A stretch of 64,000 nucleotides of DNA from Owenia fusiformis (GCA_903813345.2 CAIIXF020000002.1:18906284-18970283); one strand, 5' to 3'; positions 10,101 to 19,977 are shown, counted from the stretch's first letter. Numbers and translations are program-made. Notes: generated by a model not told the origin, from the sequence alone.

Positions 10101-10940
10101 AGGCAGGCCCATACTTGAATCCACAACGTGATCATCCCTGCTCATCGCGTTAAGGGCTTGGTAGGGGTCCTGTACTTGTTCTGCTACGCCAAGTAACAAA
10201 CCCTCATGTAATGTTCTGGCTTTATCCCCTGGATTCAGTACACGAACTGGGATCGGGGCTTTTACATCTTTAATCAAAGACCGAGCTATCAGGATATCAC
10301 TCTGTGTATGATCCCCACCAGGTTCAATGAGCCATGAAGAATCATCATCCGGGAGGGAAGATTCTTCTATGAGGACACCAGGTACTATCATCTCAGTATT
10401 GGGTGGAATCTTGGTATCTTCTTGAAGTACTACTCTGTGACAGTTGGACCTTCTGCTTTTACACTGGAAGATATGTTCTCCCATTTCTAGAGTCCCCTTT
10501 TCAAGGTTCATCACACATTTGTTTACATGCAGGAAATCACATCCTATGATGGCTGTATCCTGGATATCGGCTACTATAACTGGGTACTTTATTTCTAATC
10601 CATTTTCAAACTGTAATGGAATAACACATTTCCCTTTAGGCAAAAATATGTCTCCATTTGCCACCTGCAATCTCTCAGGGGTAGGTACAAGGGGTGGTCT
10701 CAAAGTTGCGGCTATTTCCCCATATAATTTAGAGTTTAAAATTGTTTTTGCTGCTCCCGTATCAATCAACCAATCAGTTTGTACATTAAGAAATGTGAGC
10801 GGTAGAGCGAATCCACCATGCCAGTGTCCTAATTTATGTACATTTGAATTTCTAGGTCTATTTTCTTTATTGCTAGCTGACCCCCGACCTTCAGAATCAG
10901 CTAATTGCGGTTTCCCGACCTCCAGTTTTGATTGGTAGGC
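7191..10940 (-). CDS. pol: Ty3/gypsy Pol polyprotein (PR-RT-RNase H-IN)
   Basis: The frame is open from 10940 and overlaps gag by 40 bases in the -1 frame, so Pol is made by frameshifting at 10910-10916 rather than from its own start. Counting from residue L at 10769: retroviral-type aspartic protease LIDTGA at 1-6; reverse transcriptase about 285-470 with FCIDYRRLN, LQSGFWQI and the catalytic YLDD at 433-436; RNase H from about 577 (DTDAS); integrase from about 850 with the HHCC zinc site, then DIMGPLP, SDQGAQFES and a Glu in the PQSDGMVERFN region as the DDE triad; and a C-terminal GPY/F-like module (WDGPYMI). All catalytic motifs are intact. It has no internal stops. Confidence 0.95.
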   Translation of the reverse strand, partial: AYQSKLEVGKPQLADSEGRGSASNKENRPRNSNVHKLGHWHGGFALPLTFLNVQTDWLIDTGAAKTILNSKLYGEIAATLRPPLVPTPERLQVANGDIFLPKGKCVIPLQFENGLEIKYPVIVADIQDTAIIGCDFLHVNKCVMNLEKGTLEMGEHIFQCKSRRSNCHRVVLQEDTKIPPNTEMIVPGVLIEESSLPDDDSSWLIEPGGDHTQSDILIARSLIKDVKAPIPVRVLNPGDKARTLHEGLLLGVAEQVQDPYQALNAMSRDDHVVDSSMGLPEFLHKLFEEGSKNLNLQQRNQLKGLLLEHEHLFATSKSDLGSTKTATHDINTGDAKPIKQQPRRLPYNKYKDAKAQVDEMIECGVVQNSNSPWSSPVVIVPKKDGTLRFCIDYRRLNDVTIKDSYPLPRIDDSLSALGGASWFSTLDLQSGFWQINMSERDKQKTAFSVPGQGLLEFNVMPFGLCNAPATFQRLMERVLSGNLWEICVLYLDDIIVFGKDFEDHLGNLSKVFSKLAVAGLKLAPKKVYLFQRECSFLGHLVSQHGISKEQQKVDAVQSWPTPSTVKEVRGFIGLCSYYRKFIKGFAGTARPLHKLTEKNSRFKWTEDCQAAFDQLKKALAEEITLAYPDVSKPYILDTDASNSSTGAVLSQVINGEERPIAFHSKSFGKPERNYCTTRKELLAIVRGVKAFHHYLYGAEFTVRTDHGALTWLMKFKKPEGQMARWIEQLSTYQFKVVHRAGLKHNNADALSRRPCSDCDHCDRKDLTIIQDEIPVPTNVLTRQQRKDLKGKCSNAVEEEIKWPSPKSKEELRGTQLNDPVLRQVIAWLELKRRPDWKEISPLSPEFKAYWAQWTRLLVQEGVLYRKWTDIDTGSVKLQLIVPRSLKNEVMEQLHGSPTGGHLGIARTMDRTRSRFYWYQNSLEVESWVKKCLVCQKRKPPKVKPRMQMGVYTVGAPLERIALDIMGPLPRTPRKNKYILVIEDYFTKWVEALPMINQEAETVAKALLEGFITKYGCPRQIHSDQGAQFESRLFQQLCLTLGVHKTRTSPYRPQSDGMVERFNRTLEDMLSKFVAADHRDWDDHLQLTMMAYRSSKHDTTGFSPALMLMGREVQLPIDLAYGPDPYVDYDSFEAFSEQVANHLHEVHDKAREHMRDATRRQKKGYDHRLKEIKYQAGDAVLLYTPAGKKGLTPKFMKYWDGPYMIVNCISDWTYVIQKSKHSSTKVVHHDRLKPYAGDFIPWPIHLKQEI
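10874..10916 (-). promoter_or_regulatory. -1 ribosomal frameshift signal (GGGAAAC plus hairpin)
   Basis: The heptamer GGGAAAC lies at 10916-10910 on the minus strand in the correct phase (G_GGA_AAC in the gag frame). A 6-base spacer follows. Then comes a stem TAGCTGA (10903-10897) pairing perfectly with TCAGCTA (10880-10874). The gag stop TAG is the start of the stem. Loop bases AGGTC (10890-10886) can pair with GACCT (10858-10854), giving a possible pseudoknot. Only the -1 frame continues into pol. Confidence 0.85.
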
Positions 10941-12355
10941 CTAGATGGTGGTCCCCGGCGGTCAACATTGTTTGCTCTAGCATTGCCATTAGATGGCGCT
11001 GGCCAATTACCTTGCCTCGGCATAGAGTGTCCCTCCCATTGAGGTGCATTCATTTGTGCCTGTTGGCGGAGTAATTGCTGTTGATCAGCTGGTGGGGGGA
11101 AGCGATCAATCGTTTGGCGCAGAGTTTTCCCTAGTTCTTTGAATTCATGCACCATTTTGCCCATCTGAGTATTAGTAATGGGATCATCTTCAGGCTGCAT
11201 ACTCTTCACGCCTTTCTGGTAGCCGCTCACTCCATAATCAGACTCATATTCCAGACCGATACGAACTGCTTCATCCACATCACGAGGCTTCTTGTCTTTG
11301 ATGTATCTCCGCATATCTGTGTCCCTTAGTGCGTTGAAAAACTGCCGATTAGCAATTTCCATCCGCAGATTATACGGCCATTTTGAATAGGCTCTGTTCG
11401 CCAGCCTCTTTATATCTTGTCCCAATTGTTGCAGGGTTTCATTAGGCTTCTTCCTTCTGGCATCCAGCAGATTGAGGAAGGTGTCACCTTGGTTGCCAAC
11501 ATCAAATCGACCTTCCAGCCTTTGTGTGATGGAGTCGAAATTTTCCCGTTCATGCTCTGGCATGTCTGTTAAGACTGCCAGAGCGTCACCACAAAGAGCA
11601 TAGCTCAATTCCATGGCCATTTCATCGTAGCTCCAATTGTTCGCCTTGCTTGCGACTAGAAAGTGTGTTTTGTAGTCTTTCCAGTCGCCACTGCCATCAT
11701 AAGGCTTCACAGGGCGAAATGAGCGATTTGCAGCTCCAAAGGAGCCATTAGCACTCATGTTGGATCGACGCTGTTGCGGGAAAAACGACTCAGTAGGGAC
11801 AATTCTCGGTTGTTGAACAGCTTGTCCCTCACCTCTGTATGGTGGGCAGTAGGGGGTCGAAGAGAAGGGTGGCTCGGCGAAATTAACAGTAGTTCTTCTT
11901 TCCATTTGGTTACTTTGAACATTGGATGGTTCCGCCTGTTGATCCTTCCCTTTTAGACGAGAAATTTCTGCTCGAAGCTGGTGGTTTTCCATTTCCAGCA
12001 TTTCGTTTTGTTGTTTTGACTCAAAAAGGCTATCTTGAAGTTTCGCATTTTTCTTGCTTTTCACTTTCTCCCCCTCGAATAACTCGTCCAATTGTTCATG
12101 AAGGCCGCCTATGGTGCGAGCCATATTTTCTTTTTCATCCATATATTCTTGTATGGCAGCCTCTTGCCTCTCTTTAACTGTCAATAATCGGGCTATTTCC
12201 GAATCCTTTGATATAATAATCCATTGTAAATCCTTTCCTTGGTCATCGATATCTTCCGTTTCGACACACAAATTCTGAGTATTTTCGTTCACCTCCTCTA
12301 ATTTTTTTAATTCCTTTGTGAGGTCTTTGGTTGATTTTATTTTGGAATCCGCCAT
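10901..12355 (-). CDS. gag: Gag structural protein
   Basis: The protein is 484 residues from the ATG at 12355; the frame extends a few codons upstream without an ATG. The N-terminal half is strongly charged with long predicted coiled coils. The middle holds a capsid-like retrotransposon Gag core (WKDYKTHFLVASKANNW, LGQDIKRLANRAY). The C terminus is Asn/Arg/Gly/Pro-rich and has no CCHC zinc knuckle, as in several errantivirus Gags. It ends in TAG inside the frameshift stem. Gag forms the particle and binds the RNA; the basic tail probably replaces the zinc knuckle. Confidence 0.88.
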   Translation of the reverse strand: MADSKIKSTKDLTKELKKLEEVNENTQNLCVETEDIDDQGKDLQWIIISKDSEIARLLTVKERQEAAIQEYMDEKENMARTIGGLHEQLDELFEGEKVKSKKNAKLQDSLFESKQQNEMLEMENHQLRAEISRLKGKDQQAEPSNVQSNQMERRTTVNFAEPPFSSTPYCPPYRGEGQAVQQPRIVPTESFFPQQRRSNMSANGSFGAANRSFRPVKPYDGSGDWKDYKTHFLVASKANNWSYDEMAMELSYALCGDALAVLTDMPEHERENFDSITQRLEGRFDVGNQGDTFLNLLDARRKKPNETLQQLGQDIKRLANRAYSKWPYNLRMEIANRQFFNALRDTDMRRYIKDKKPRDVDEAVRIGLEYESDYGVSGYQKGVKSMQPEDDPITNTQMGKMVHEFKELGKTLRQTIDRFPPPADQQQLLRQQAQMNAPQWEGHSMPRQGNWPAPSNGNARANNVDRRGPPSRPTNQNWRSGNRN

Positions 12356-12376
12356 TATTTTATTTTGTTTAAACAC

Positions 12377-12865
12377 TTTTTATATTCATTAAACTTTTTG
12401 ATAGAGTATTTTAGATTTATTTATAATAAAATGTTTATATTCAATTAATACGATAAAGATCAAGGTAACGTATTTGTCAGAATTGGTTATATGAATGTCC
12501 CGTCCTTAGTTTGTTATTGTTTGGGTTATATGTTCACCTTAACTGTTTTTGTTTGGGGTCATTTAAAGTCCCAAGTTATTGTTATTGTCGTGATAGTCGA
12601 ATGCCTTTACTATTGATCGTAGTGGTCAATTGTCATTGAGCATGTCATTAACAGTTCAGTGTCATTTAAATCAATTTGAGTCTTTTCAGAGTTATTTCTG
12701 CGTCAGTGGTGTAAAGTGCTTCAAGCAAAACTCATTGTCACTTAAATAGTCTCACTTAAAAGGTTAGCATTGATTGTCCGTCAAATGATAATTTAGTTGT
12801 CAATGTATCAACTGTCCTTCGCATTTAGATCCTAAAGTAAGTGAAAGGGAAAATATATCCTTTTC
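12377..12865 (-). other. Element leader between PBS and gag
   Basis: This is about 490 bases of AT-rich untranslated leader with no ORF. It would hold the packaging signal and any splice donor; only one weak donor-like AAG/GTGAAC near 12537 was seen. Confidence 0.55.
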
Positions 12866-12883
12866 ATTCGGCCGACGCGCCAG
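12866..12883 (-). promoter_or_regulatory. Primer-binding site candidate
   Basis: Directly inside the 5' LTR the minus strand reads C then TGGCGCGTCGG, as expected of a site complementary to a tRNA 3' CCA end. The start resembles tRNA-Ser-primed sites of some errantiviruses, but the tRNA was not identified. Confidence 0.6.
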
Positions 12884-14682
12884 TGTAACTCAAACGGGTA
12901 TTCGAGTTAAAAAAGGGGGGTTCGTTTGTTTATATGTCTTGTCAAAGCGTCCAACAAAAGAATCAAATTTAAGTTCACTTATACTATTATTATTGCAAAT
13001 ATTTACTAAGCTAGACATTAATTATATTGATTACCTTGATCCATCACTTCAGATTTCTTCTCCTTTTCCGTTAATATAATCCTTAAATTTCTTGTCGCTA
13101 ATAAAATCCTTAAATTTCTTATCCTATCGAAAATATTCCTTAGAATTTACGATCCTCTGTTCAGTTAATGATAATAATAATAATAATAATAATAATCCAG
13201 TGGCTAATCCTAAACTAGTGTTTCCACGGTAATTGTTAAAAACGGACTGCCCCGAGCAAAAATCACTCTATGCATAAATACAGGTTTCAAGAAAGGGGAG
13301 GTCCAAATTTCGGACACAGCAATATGATTGGAGGAGGGGTAATTTTGATAGACACTTTGGTCCTTCTAGACCCTAGGCCACGTGTCCACGGCAACCTGAC
13401 AAAGGAATATATGAATGTCAGGCTGATGTAGGACGGTCAAAGAGAAAAAAGGGGGGGATTTCTGCCTTGGGCCAAATTCAAGTTTTATCGTTTTTAAATG
13501 TCCCTTTCTATCTAACTGTATTTGAGCATACTTTAATTAAATGGATCAAGGTCATAGTTACGAATTACAACATGAAACTGTGACATAAAAATTACAACAT
13601 AAAAATACAACATAAAACACCAACACAATATCAAACTAGGCACACTAGAACACATAGAACACTGTTTTATAATCAATGCAACATGTAAAATCAGGCACTT
13701 ACATGCGCCTTCACATATAACTTTATATACTTTACTTCCCTATGCTAAAATAAAAAGTGTCCCTTCAAAATACAATAAATGGGCGTGCCAAAAAGCACAA
13801 GTTTACAATATAAAATATAATACTGCCCATGTGTATAAAAGCACAAGCGGTTTATCGGATCATTTAACTATGTAATTTACACATTTGTTACACATACACA
13901 TTTGTATGTGTTTTTAAATTGAGATGTATGGTCTCTTCAATTATACACAAATAATCGGCTACAACAGATATTTAACTACAGGATTAGCAGATTAACTAAT
14001 GGGAAAATCTAACCAGGGCGGGAGCTGCACAGATGGCCTGCGCCATTAAATCAGTAGTGCAAGAATTCGAAACATTAGCTTCTAAATGTTAAACAAAAGG
14101 TTTCAGTTGAATCAACAAAAGGTATCATGAGAAGAGAGCAAAGGGATTGTTACGGCAAAGTCAAGTGTCCGAACATTTTGATTTGTGTGCACTAATAATT
14201 TCTAGCACTGAGATAATTTCTATAAATGCTACGAAGCGTGTATTACTTAATGTTCTGAATTGTGTGGGGCCGGCAAAGTTCTCTTCTTAATGTGTGGTGA
14301 TTTTGACAATTGCTTTAAAGTTGGTAGCGCTGACATTATTTATTATCTGGGAATCTGCTCTGAACGTCTAGATTATTAAAATATCTCTCAGGTGGCATGA
14401 ATTATTAACTCACTAAAGTTGTGAAAACGAAGAATACAAAAGACAGAATGTAAAGAAAGTTCGAATGATATTGAAACGGGCCTGGGATAAATGAAGCTAG
14501 AAAGTACTTGAGCAATATGCCTGAGCAATATTGGGAATTGAATTACATAGAGTCTTAGAGAAATTACTTTGCTCACACCTCATACCGAATTCCACTAAAA
14601 TAATTGATGACAAGTCCTTCCCCAAAAATACATAGATCAAAATATATTCCAAATGAAACAGAAATAGTGCATTTCTGTTACA
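12884..14682 (-). repeat. 5' LTR (1799 bp)
   Basis: This is the second copy of the 1.8-kb direct repeat, on the gag side, so it is the promoter-bearing LTR for the minus-strand genes. It lacks one AAT triplet compared with 2165-3966. Core promoter and poly(A) positions were not resolved. Confidence 0.95.
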
Positions 14683-14686
14683 ATTA
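14683..14686. other. Target-site duplication ATTA (right)
   Basis: ATTA directly follows the GTTACA terminus of the right LTR and matches 2161-2164. Confidence 0.85.
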
Positions 14687-14848
14687 GTTATTATTGTACC
14701 TTCCCCAAGGTTGGTACGATCAGAATCATTGTGTTAAATCATCAGTAGTTCGGGGCAGCCCCCAGGTCGGCCCATGTACCTCCCTTGAGAGCCTACCCTA
14801 ACTTCTTACCAGAGAAACAAGAAGTGACACAGTCAAGTCAACCAATGA

Positions 14849-17827
14849 TTAATAAGCTGAGAGAATATGTTTCTTCAGTTTTGATTTAAGAAAAGAACTT
14901 GAATTTGACTTTTTTATTTCTTCTGGGAGACTGTTCCATATGGATGAACCACTAAAGGCTATTGTTTTTTTACCATAGTTTTCAGTTTTTGCTTTAGGAA
15001 GGGTAAAGTTTGATTTGCCTCTAGTGTTATATCTATGAAAATCTCCATGGGTTTTGAAATAATCTGGAAAAATAGTTTTATAATTGTTTATATCATTTTT
15101 CCATTTAAAGACAAATTCAGCAATATTGATTTTATATATATCATGTATTTGTATGATTCTAAGCTCTTTAAAAAGTGGTTGACTGTGATCTCTATAGCCA
15201 CTTTGAGTTGCCAACCTAACAAATCTCTTTTGTATCAAGTGTAACGGATTAAGGGTTGTGGGATTTGTATTACCCCATATTATGTTACCATATGTAAGGT
15301 ATGAATGAAACAGGGAGTTGTAGATAGTGATAAAAGTTTTTCTGTCTAAGATGTGCTTGATCTTAAAAAGAATCCCCAGTGTCCTGGAGAGTTTAACTCT
15401 AATCATACTTATGTGATCTTTAAACATTAAATGTTGATCAATGATCAAGCCTAAAAAATTTGTCACAGGGACTCTTTCTATTTTTTGATCATTAATAAGA
15501 ATTTGTATGTCATTACCATTGTATATTTTCTTTTTTGAAGAAAATATTATGTATTTCGTCTTTTCAACATTAAGTGAAAGTTTATTTGTTTCAAGCCATG
15601 CTTGTATTGTTTTAAGTTCTTGATTCAGAGTAGTTTGTAGGTCCACTAATGTTTTTCCATTGATCAAGATATTTGTGTCATCTGCGAATAGGACAAATAG
15701 AAGATCATGTGAGGTCAAATAAATATCATTAATATACAAGATGAAAAACAAAGGTCCCAAAACTGAACCTTGGGGGACACCACAATGAATAGTTTCAGAT
15801 TTTGAAATAGATTCGTTAAACTTTGTACTTTGTTTTCGATTTGTGAAGTAACTAGAGACCCAACCTAAAGCTGGCCCTCTAATACCGTAAAATTCAAGCT
15901 TTTGTAATAGTATATTATGATCAATCGTATCAAAGGCCTTGGAAAAATCTAAGAAAAGACCTATACTAAATTCACCATTATCAATTGACTTCTTAATTCT
16001 CTCCACAAACTGTAAAACAGCCATATATGTTGACCTTTTCTCTCTGAAACCAAATTGGTTTATATACAGAATTTCAAATTTAGTGATAAAACTGCTCATT
16101 CGATTAAACATTAATTTTTCCAAAACTTTAGAGAAAACTGGAAGAACTGAAATTGGTCTATAATTGGTAAAGAGATTAATCTGTTCTTTTTTATAAATCG
16201 GAGTTACTTTTGCTATTTTTAATTTATCTGGAAAAATTCCCTTTTGAAAAGATTTATTAAAGACATGTAGAAGTGGTTTAACAAGCTCATTGTTACATTG
16301 TTTCATTATATCAGGTTTAAGATCATCTATTCCTGCTGCTGAATCTTTAAGCTTTGTCAGTTCTCTTTTAAGTTCTTCACTTACTATAGGGATTAAAAAT
16401 ATACTTGAAGGTTGAGAATTAAGTTTTTTCATGAAGTCAAAAGGAGTTCTATCTGTTTTAGGTATTTTTGAGGCTAGTTTTAATCCAATGTTAGAGAAAA
16501 ATAGATTGAACTGGTTAGCAATCTCCTGATTGTCTGTGATTTCTCTGTCATTTAACAAAAAAGATGCTGCTTTGTTTGATTTATTCTTAGATCGATGAAG
16601 TAGCTCATTTATTATTTCCCAGTTGCTTTTGATATTTCCCGCTGCAGCCTCAAATTTCTTCCTGTAAAATTGTTTTTCTGCATATTTAACTACTCTTTTT
16701 AAAATTCTATCATATATTTTATATGCATCTTTGTTTTTATTGGAAGGGTTTCTGATATATTTTTTATATAGTTTAGATTTTGTTTTAACAGATGTCACTA
16801 TTCCTGCCGTTATCCATGGTTTAGAAATATTATTAAATAGTTTAATTGTTCGAGTTTGTATTGGAAAGGACTTGTTATATAATGATTGGATTTTATCATC
16901 AAATGTATTATAGGCTTCATTTGGATCATCTATTGAAGTAACTGATTCCCAATTTTCCTGCTGTAATGACGATTTAAAAGATGCTATCGTTTCTCTATTT
17001 ACCCTTCTGTATGTTATTTGAATTCGTTTTATGCTTGAGAATGCTCTTTTATTTGTTACATATATTGGGAAATGATCTGAAATGTCATATACGAGAACAC
17101 CACACAAATCAACCGTATTATCATTTGTAAAAATATTATCTATAAGGGTTGCTGATGTGCTTGTCACCCGAGTGGCTCTATAAATAACAGGGCTATGATT
17201 GTATGATTTAAAAATATTGTAAAAATTTTCAGTGGGTAGATGTTCTTTTGTTTTAAAAAGGTCAACATTAAAATCACCAGCAACATATGAAACCTTATTT
17301 TCTCGAGATATGATAGACATATAGACCTCCAGATCATGATTAAAGTCATCAATATTTACATTAGGTGGTTTATAAATTACAGTAAATAAAACATTTCTTT
17401 GATTCTGCATTACTATTTCAACAGTGAGAACATCACAGTTAGGATTATTGAATTTTAAGTCCACTCTTGGTTTAATATTCATAGATTTGTGAATATATAA
17501 ACAGACACCACCTCCTTTACTATTTCGTGATTTAAAGTAACCTTTGTAATTAAGATAGCTTTCATATTTAGATTCATCTTCTGTATAAAGCCATGTTTCA
17601 GATAGTGCAACAACATAAATTGTTTTGTCAAGGGATTCAAGCATACTATTCAATTTCCACTGATTTTTTGACAGGCTTCTAATATTGGAATGCAGTAAAG
17701 AAAGTTCAGTACCAGTTTTAGAGTTCATGTTGTTGTTAAATGCTGATATTGTTTTATATTCACACTTATTTATAAGGTTATTTGTCTCAACATCATATTC
17801 AGGCGCATTTTCAGTAGTATGGTTCAT
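14849..17827 (-). CDS. LINE endonuclease-reverse transcriptase polyprotein
   Basis: This 992-residue ORF, counted from the first ATG at 17827, lies in a frame open up to a stop near 17995, so a non-AUG or spliced start is possible. The N-terminal third is an APE-type endonuclease: LSLLHSNIRSL, then SETW, the GDFN motif, and SDHFPIY with the catalytic histidine. The middle is a LINE reverse transcriptase with NYRPISVLP, LDFSKAFDTIDH (motif A), GVPQGSVLGPLFF and the catalytic FADD box. The C-terminal part contains the usual post-RT region ending in IWNSLP. No internal stop or frameshift is seen, so this copy looks coding-competent. The family nicks target DNA and primes reverse transcription there. 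Closest clade is probably CR1/Jockey. Confidence 0.93.
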   Translation of the reverse strand: MNHTTENAPEYDVETNNLINKCEYKTISAFNNNMNSKTGTELSLLHSNIRSLSKNQWKLNSMLESLDKTIYVVALSETWLYTEDESKYESYLNYKGYFKSRNSKGGGVCLYIHKSMNIKPRVDLKFNNPNCDVLTVEIVMQNQRNVLFTVIYKPPNVNIDDFNHDLEVYMSIISRENKVSYVAGDFNVDLFKTKEHLPTENFYNIFKSYNHSPVIYRATRVTSTSATLIDNIFTNDNTVDLCGVLVYDISDHFPIYVTNKRAFSSIKRIQITYRRVNRETIASFKSSLQQENWESVTSIDDPNEAYNTFDDKIQSLYNKSFPIQTRTIKLFNNISKPWITAGIVTSVKTKSKLYKKYIRNPSNKNKDAYKIYDRILKRVVKYAEKQFYRKKFEAAAGNIKSNWEIINELLHRSKNKSNKAASFLLNDREITDNQEIANQFNLFFSNIGLKLASKIPKTDRTPFDFMKKLNSQPSSIFLIPIVSEELKRELTKLKDSAAGIDDLKPDIMKQCNNELVKPLLHVFNKSFQKGIFPDKLKIAKVTPIYKKEQINLFTNYRPISVLPVFSKVLEKLMFNRMSSFITKFEILYINQFGFREKRSTYMAVLQFVERIKKSIDNGEFSIGLFLDFSKAFDTIDHNILLQKLEFYGIRGPALGWVSSYFTNRKQSTKFNESISKSETIHCGVPQGSVLGPLFFILYINDIYLTSHDLLFVLFADDTNILINGKTLVDLQTTLNQELKTIQAWLETNKLSLNVEKTKYIIFSSKKKIYNGNDIQILINDQKIERVPVTNFLGLIIDQHLMFKDHISMIRVKLSRTLGILFKIKHILDRKTFITIYNSLFHSYLTYGNIIWGNTNPTTLNPLHLIQKRFVRLATQSGYRDHSQPLFKELRIIQIHDIYKINIAEFVFKWKNDINNYKTIFPDYFKTHGDFHRYNTRGKSNFTLPKAKTENYGKKTIAFSGSSIWNSLPEEIKKSNSSSFLKSKLKKHILSAY

Positions 17828-18730
17828 ATCTAATGGATTAAAGCATTTGTTTTCAAAATTTGAAATAACATTACATGATGGCACTAATTCGAGTAGTTCA
17901 TTTTTGTCAATAATACTTGCAAAAGGCAAAAATGACCATGGCACTGACACATAATTTAGATCACCCTGTATCGAGATTGCTAAGTAGGATTTTCATCATG
18001 CAGATCCCCCTAAAAGATACAAATTTGCTCAACATTTCCTTTTTTGGATAAAGAAAGACCATCTGTCTGGCCTGGAGCTATACAAAGAAAAACTTGCTTC
18101 TCCACAAAGGGAGTCTGAATAACGTTTACCTTATTCAGTGGGCATATATTATGTTCAAACTTAATGAAAAAATAAATAAATGTATGTTGATATGTTACAT
18201 ACCTAATATTTACAGGTTTGAAAAAAGTGACATGCGTGAATAGTATGTCTATACATTAATAAAGACAAAATGAGTTCGTTGTTACCTATAGGGTAAAATA
18301 CCTTCATACATTATGTAGATATGATAGGAGCATAAAACAAGAAAGGTTCAATATTTACAACTAATGATTCCCATTTGGTGACAGACGCCAGGCTGCCGCG
18401 TTGACGTTGTCAATCTAGAGTAAACCTTACAGTCTACAACTTATTATAAAAATCATCAATAGTCCAGCGGTCAGGGCAGCCCCCGGTCGGCCCATGTACC
18501 TCCCTAGAGAACTTACCCTTTCCACTGAATAAAATTGTAATTCAAGAGTAAATCTTTACAGCTGAAGTAGGATGAAGGATGAAGACTACAAGTTGCACAT
18601 ACAAAAGAAAAAAAGAATCAAATGAAAATATGCTCAATAATCAACACGAAACACTGGAGTGCCTTCCCCAAGGTCGGCACAACAGTGCGGTGTGTGAAAT
18701 TACTAGTCAACTGTCAATACAAAATGATGA
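17828..18730 (-). other. LINE 5' region, no ORF1 found
   Basis: This AT-rich sequence lies between the LINE ORF and the resumed minisatellite. No convincing ORF was found. The part at 18385-18700 repeats motifs present in the 3' UTR of the same element: GACGCCAGGCTGCCGCG (18385), the block GGCAGCCCCCGGTCGGCCCA near 18474, and CCTTCCCCAAGGTCGGC near 18662. The 3' UTR counterparts are near 2102, 14753 and 14699. It may be the LINE 5' UTR, or a remnant of a neighbouring LINE copy. Confidence 0.55.
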
Positions 18731-19720
18731 AAACCACGCCTCTTTTTCGATTTTTTCGTTTTTATACTGTAAGCCACGCCTCTTTTTCGATTTTTTCGTT
18801 TTTTACGCTAAGCCACGCCCCTTTATCATTTTTTCGCTTAAAATTACCTTAAGCCACGCCTCTTTTTCGATTTTTTCGTTTTTATACACTAAGCCACGCC
18901 CCTTTATCGTTTTTTTCGTTTTAATTACCTTAAACCACGCCTCTTTTTCGATTTTTCCGTTTTTACGCTAAGCCACGCCCCCTTTATTAATTTTTTCGCT
19001 TTAAATTACCTTAAACCACGCCTCTTTTTCGATTTTTTCGTTTTTTTTACTGTAAGCCACGCCCCTTTATCGTTTTTTTCGCTTTTAATTACCTTAAACC
19101 ACGCCTCTTTTTCGATTTTTTTCGTTTTTTACGCTAAGCCACGCCCCCTTTATTAATTTTTTTACTTTAAATTACCCTAAACCACGCCTCTTTTTCGATT
19201 TTTTTTCGTTTTTATACTGTAAGCCACGCCTCTTTTTCGATTATTTCGTTTTTTTACTGTAAGCCACGCCCCTTTATCGTTTTTTTCGCTTTTAATTATC
19301 TTAAACCACGCCTCTTTTTCGATTTTTTTCGTTTTTAAACTGTAAGCCACGCCTCTTTTTCGATTTTTTTTGTTTTTTACGCTAAGCCACGCCCCCTTTA
19401 TCATTTTTTCGCTTAAAATTACCTTAAGCCACGCCTCTTTTTCGATTTTTTCGTTTTTATACACTAAGCCACGCCCCTTTATCGTTTTTTCGCTTTAAAT
19501 AACCTTAAACCACGCCTCTTTTTCGATTTTTTCGTTTTTATACACTAAGCCACGCCCCTTTATCGTTTTTTTCGTTTTAATTACCTTAAACCACGCCTCT
19601 TTTTCGATTTTTTCCGTTTTTACGCTAAGCCACGCCCCCTTTATTAATTTTTTCGCTTTAAATTACCTTAAACCACGCCTCTTTTTCGATTTTCCGTTTT
19701 TTACATTAAGCCACGCCCAA
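18731..19720. repeat. CCACGCC minisatellite array (second block, module copy 1)
   Basis: This continues the array cut by the LINE insertion at 1802, with the same period of about 83 bp and the same half-unit structure. It ends abruptly at about 19720, where low-copy sequence begins (TGGTATTAACTG). The same junction occurs at about 40199. Confidence 0.93.
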
Positions 19721-19977
19721 TGGTATTAACTGTATTCTTCTTTAACTTGGCGCTACTTCCTAGCATCTGTCTTTATCTTGACATGAATTAACAAACTATT
19801 ATATTGGGAAACATGCCAGAAATTAACATTATTTATTGATGGTCATCTTTATATCTCTTAACCCTGGGGTATTCCCCCTCTAAATTAATCTCTGTAAATG
19901 GTAGAAGATTTTGATGACCTACTCCAACCATTTAAAAAGTAGTCAGATTCAATTTATTGTTTGTATTTTGATTTCAG

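Larger units (their letters stand above)
2165..14682 (-). mobile_element. Complete env-bearing Ty3/gypsy LTR retrotransposon (12.5 kb)
   Basis: The element runs from TGTAAC to GTTACA with two LTRs of about 1.8 kb and ATTA on both sides. All genes lie on the minus strand in the order gag, pol, small ORF, env, zinc-finger ORF. The PBS-like and polypurine sites lie where expected. Every ORF is open and the LTRs differ by one AAT triplet as far as I could compare by eye, so the insertion is recent. It sits in the 3' UTR of the LINE: LINE motifs continue on both sides. A gypsy-type pol with an F-type env fits the endogenous-retrovirus-like (errantivirus-like) group of Metaviridae; exact lineage not determined. 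Confidence 0.95.
1803..18730 (-). mobile_element. CR1/Jockey-group LINE, about 4.4 kb, split by an LTR element
   Basis: This is a non-LTR retrotransposon inserted in the minisatellite. Its own sequence is 1803-2164 plus 14683-18730; the rest is the nested LTR retrotransposon. The 3' end (left, minus strand) finishes in short TTGAA-type tandem repeats at 1803-1835, as CR1- and L2-like LINEs often do. The array reads TTAAAC before the insertion and AAACCACGCC after it, so AAAC is a possible 4-bp target duplication. No ORF1 was seen. The single long ORF carries endonuclease and reverse transcriptase. The clade is inferred from motifs and is not certain. Confidence 0.85.
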
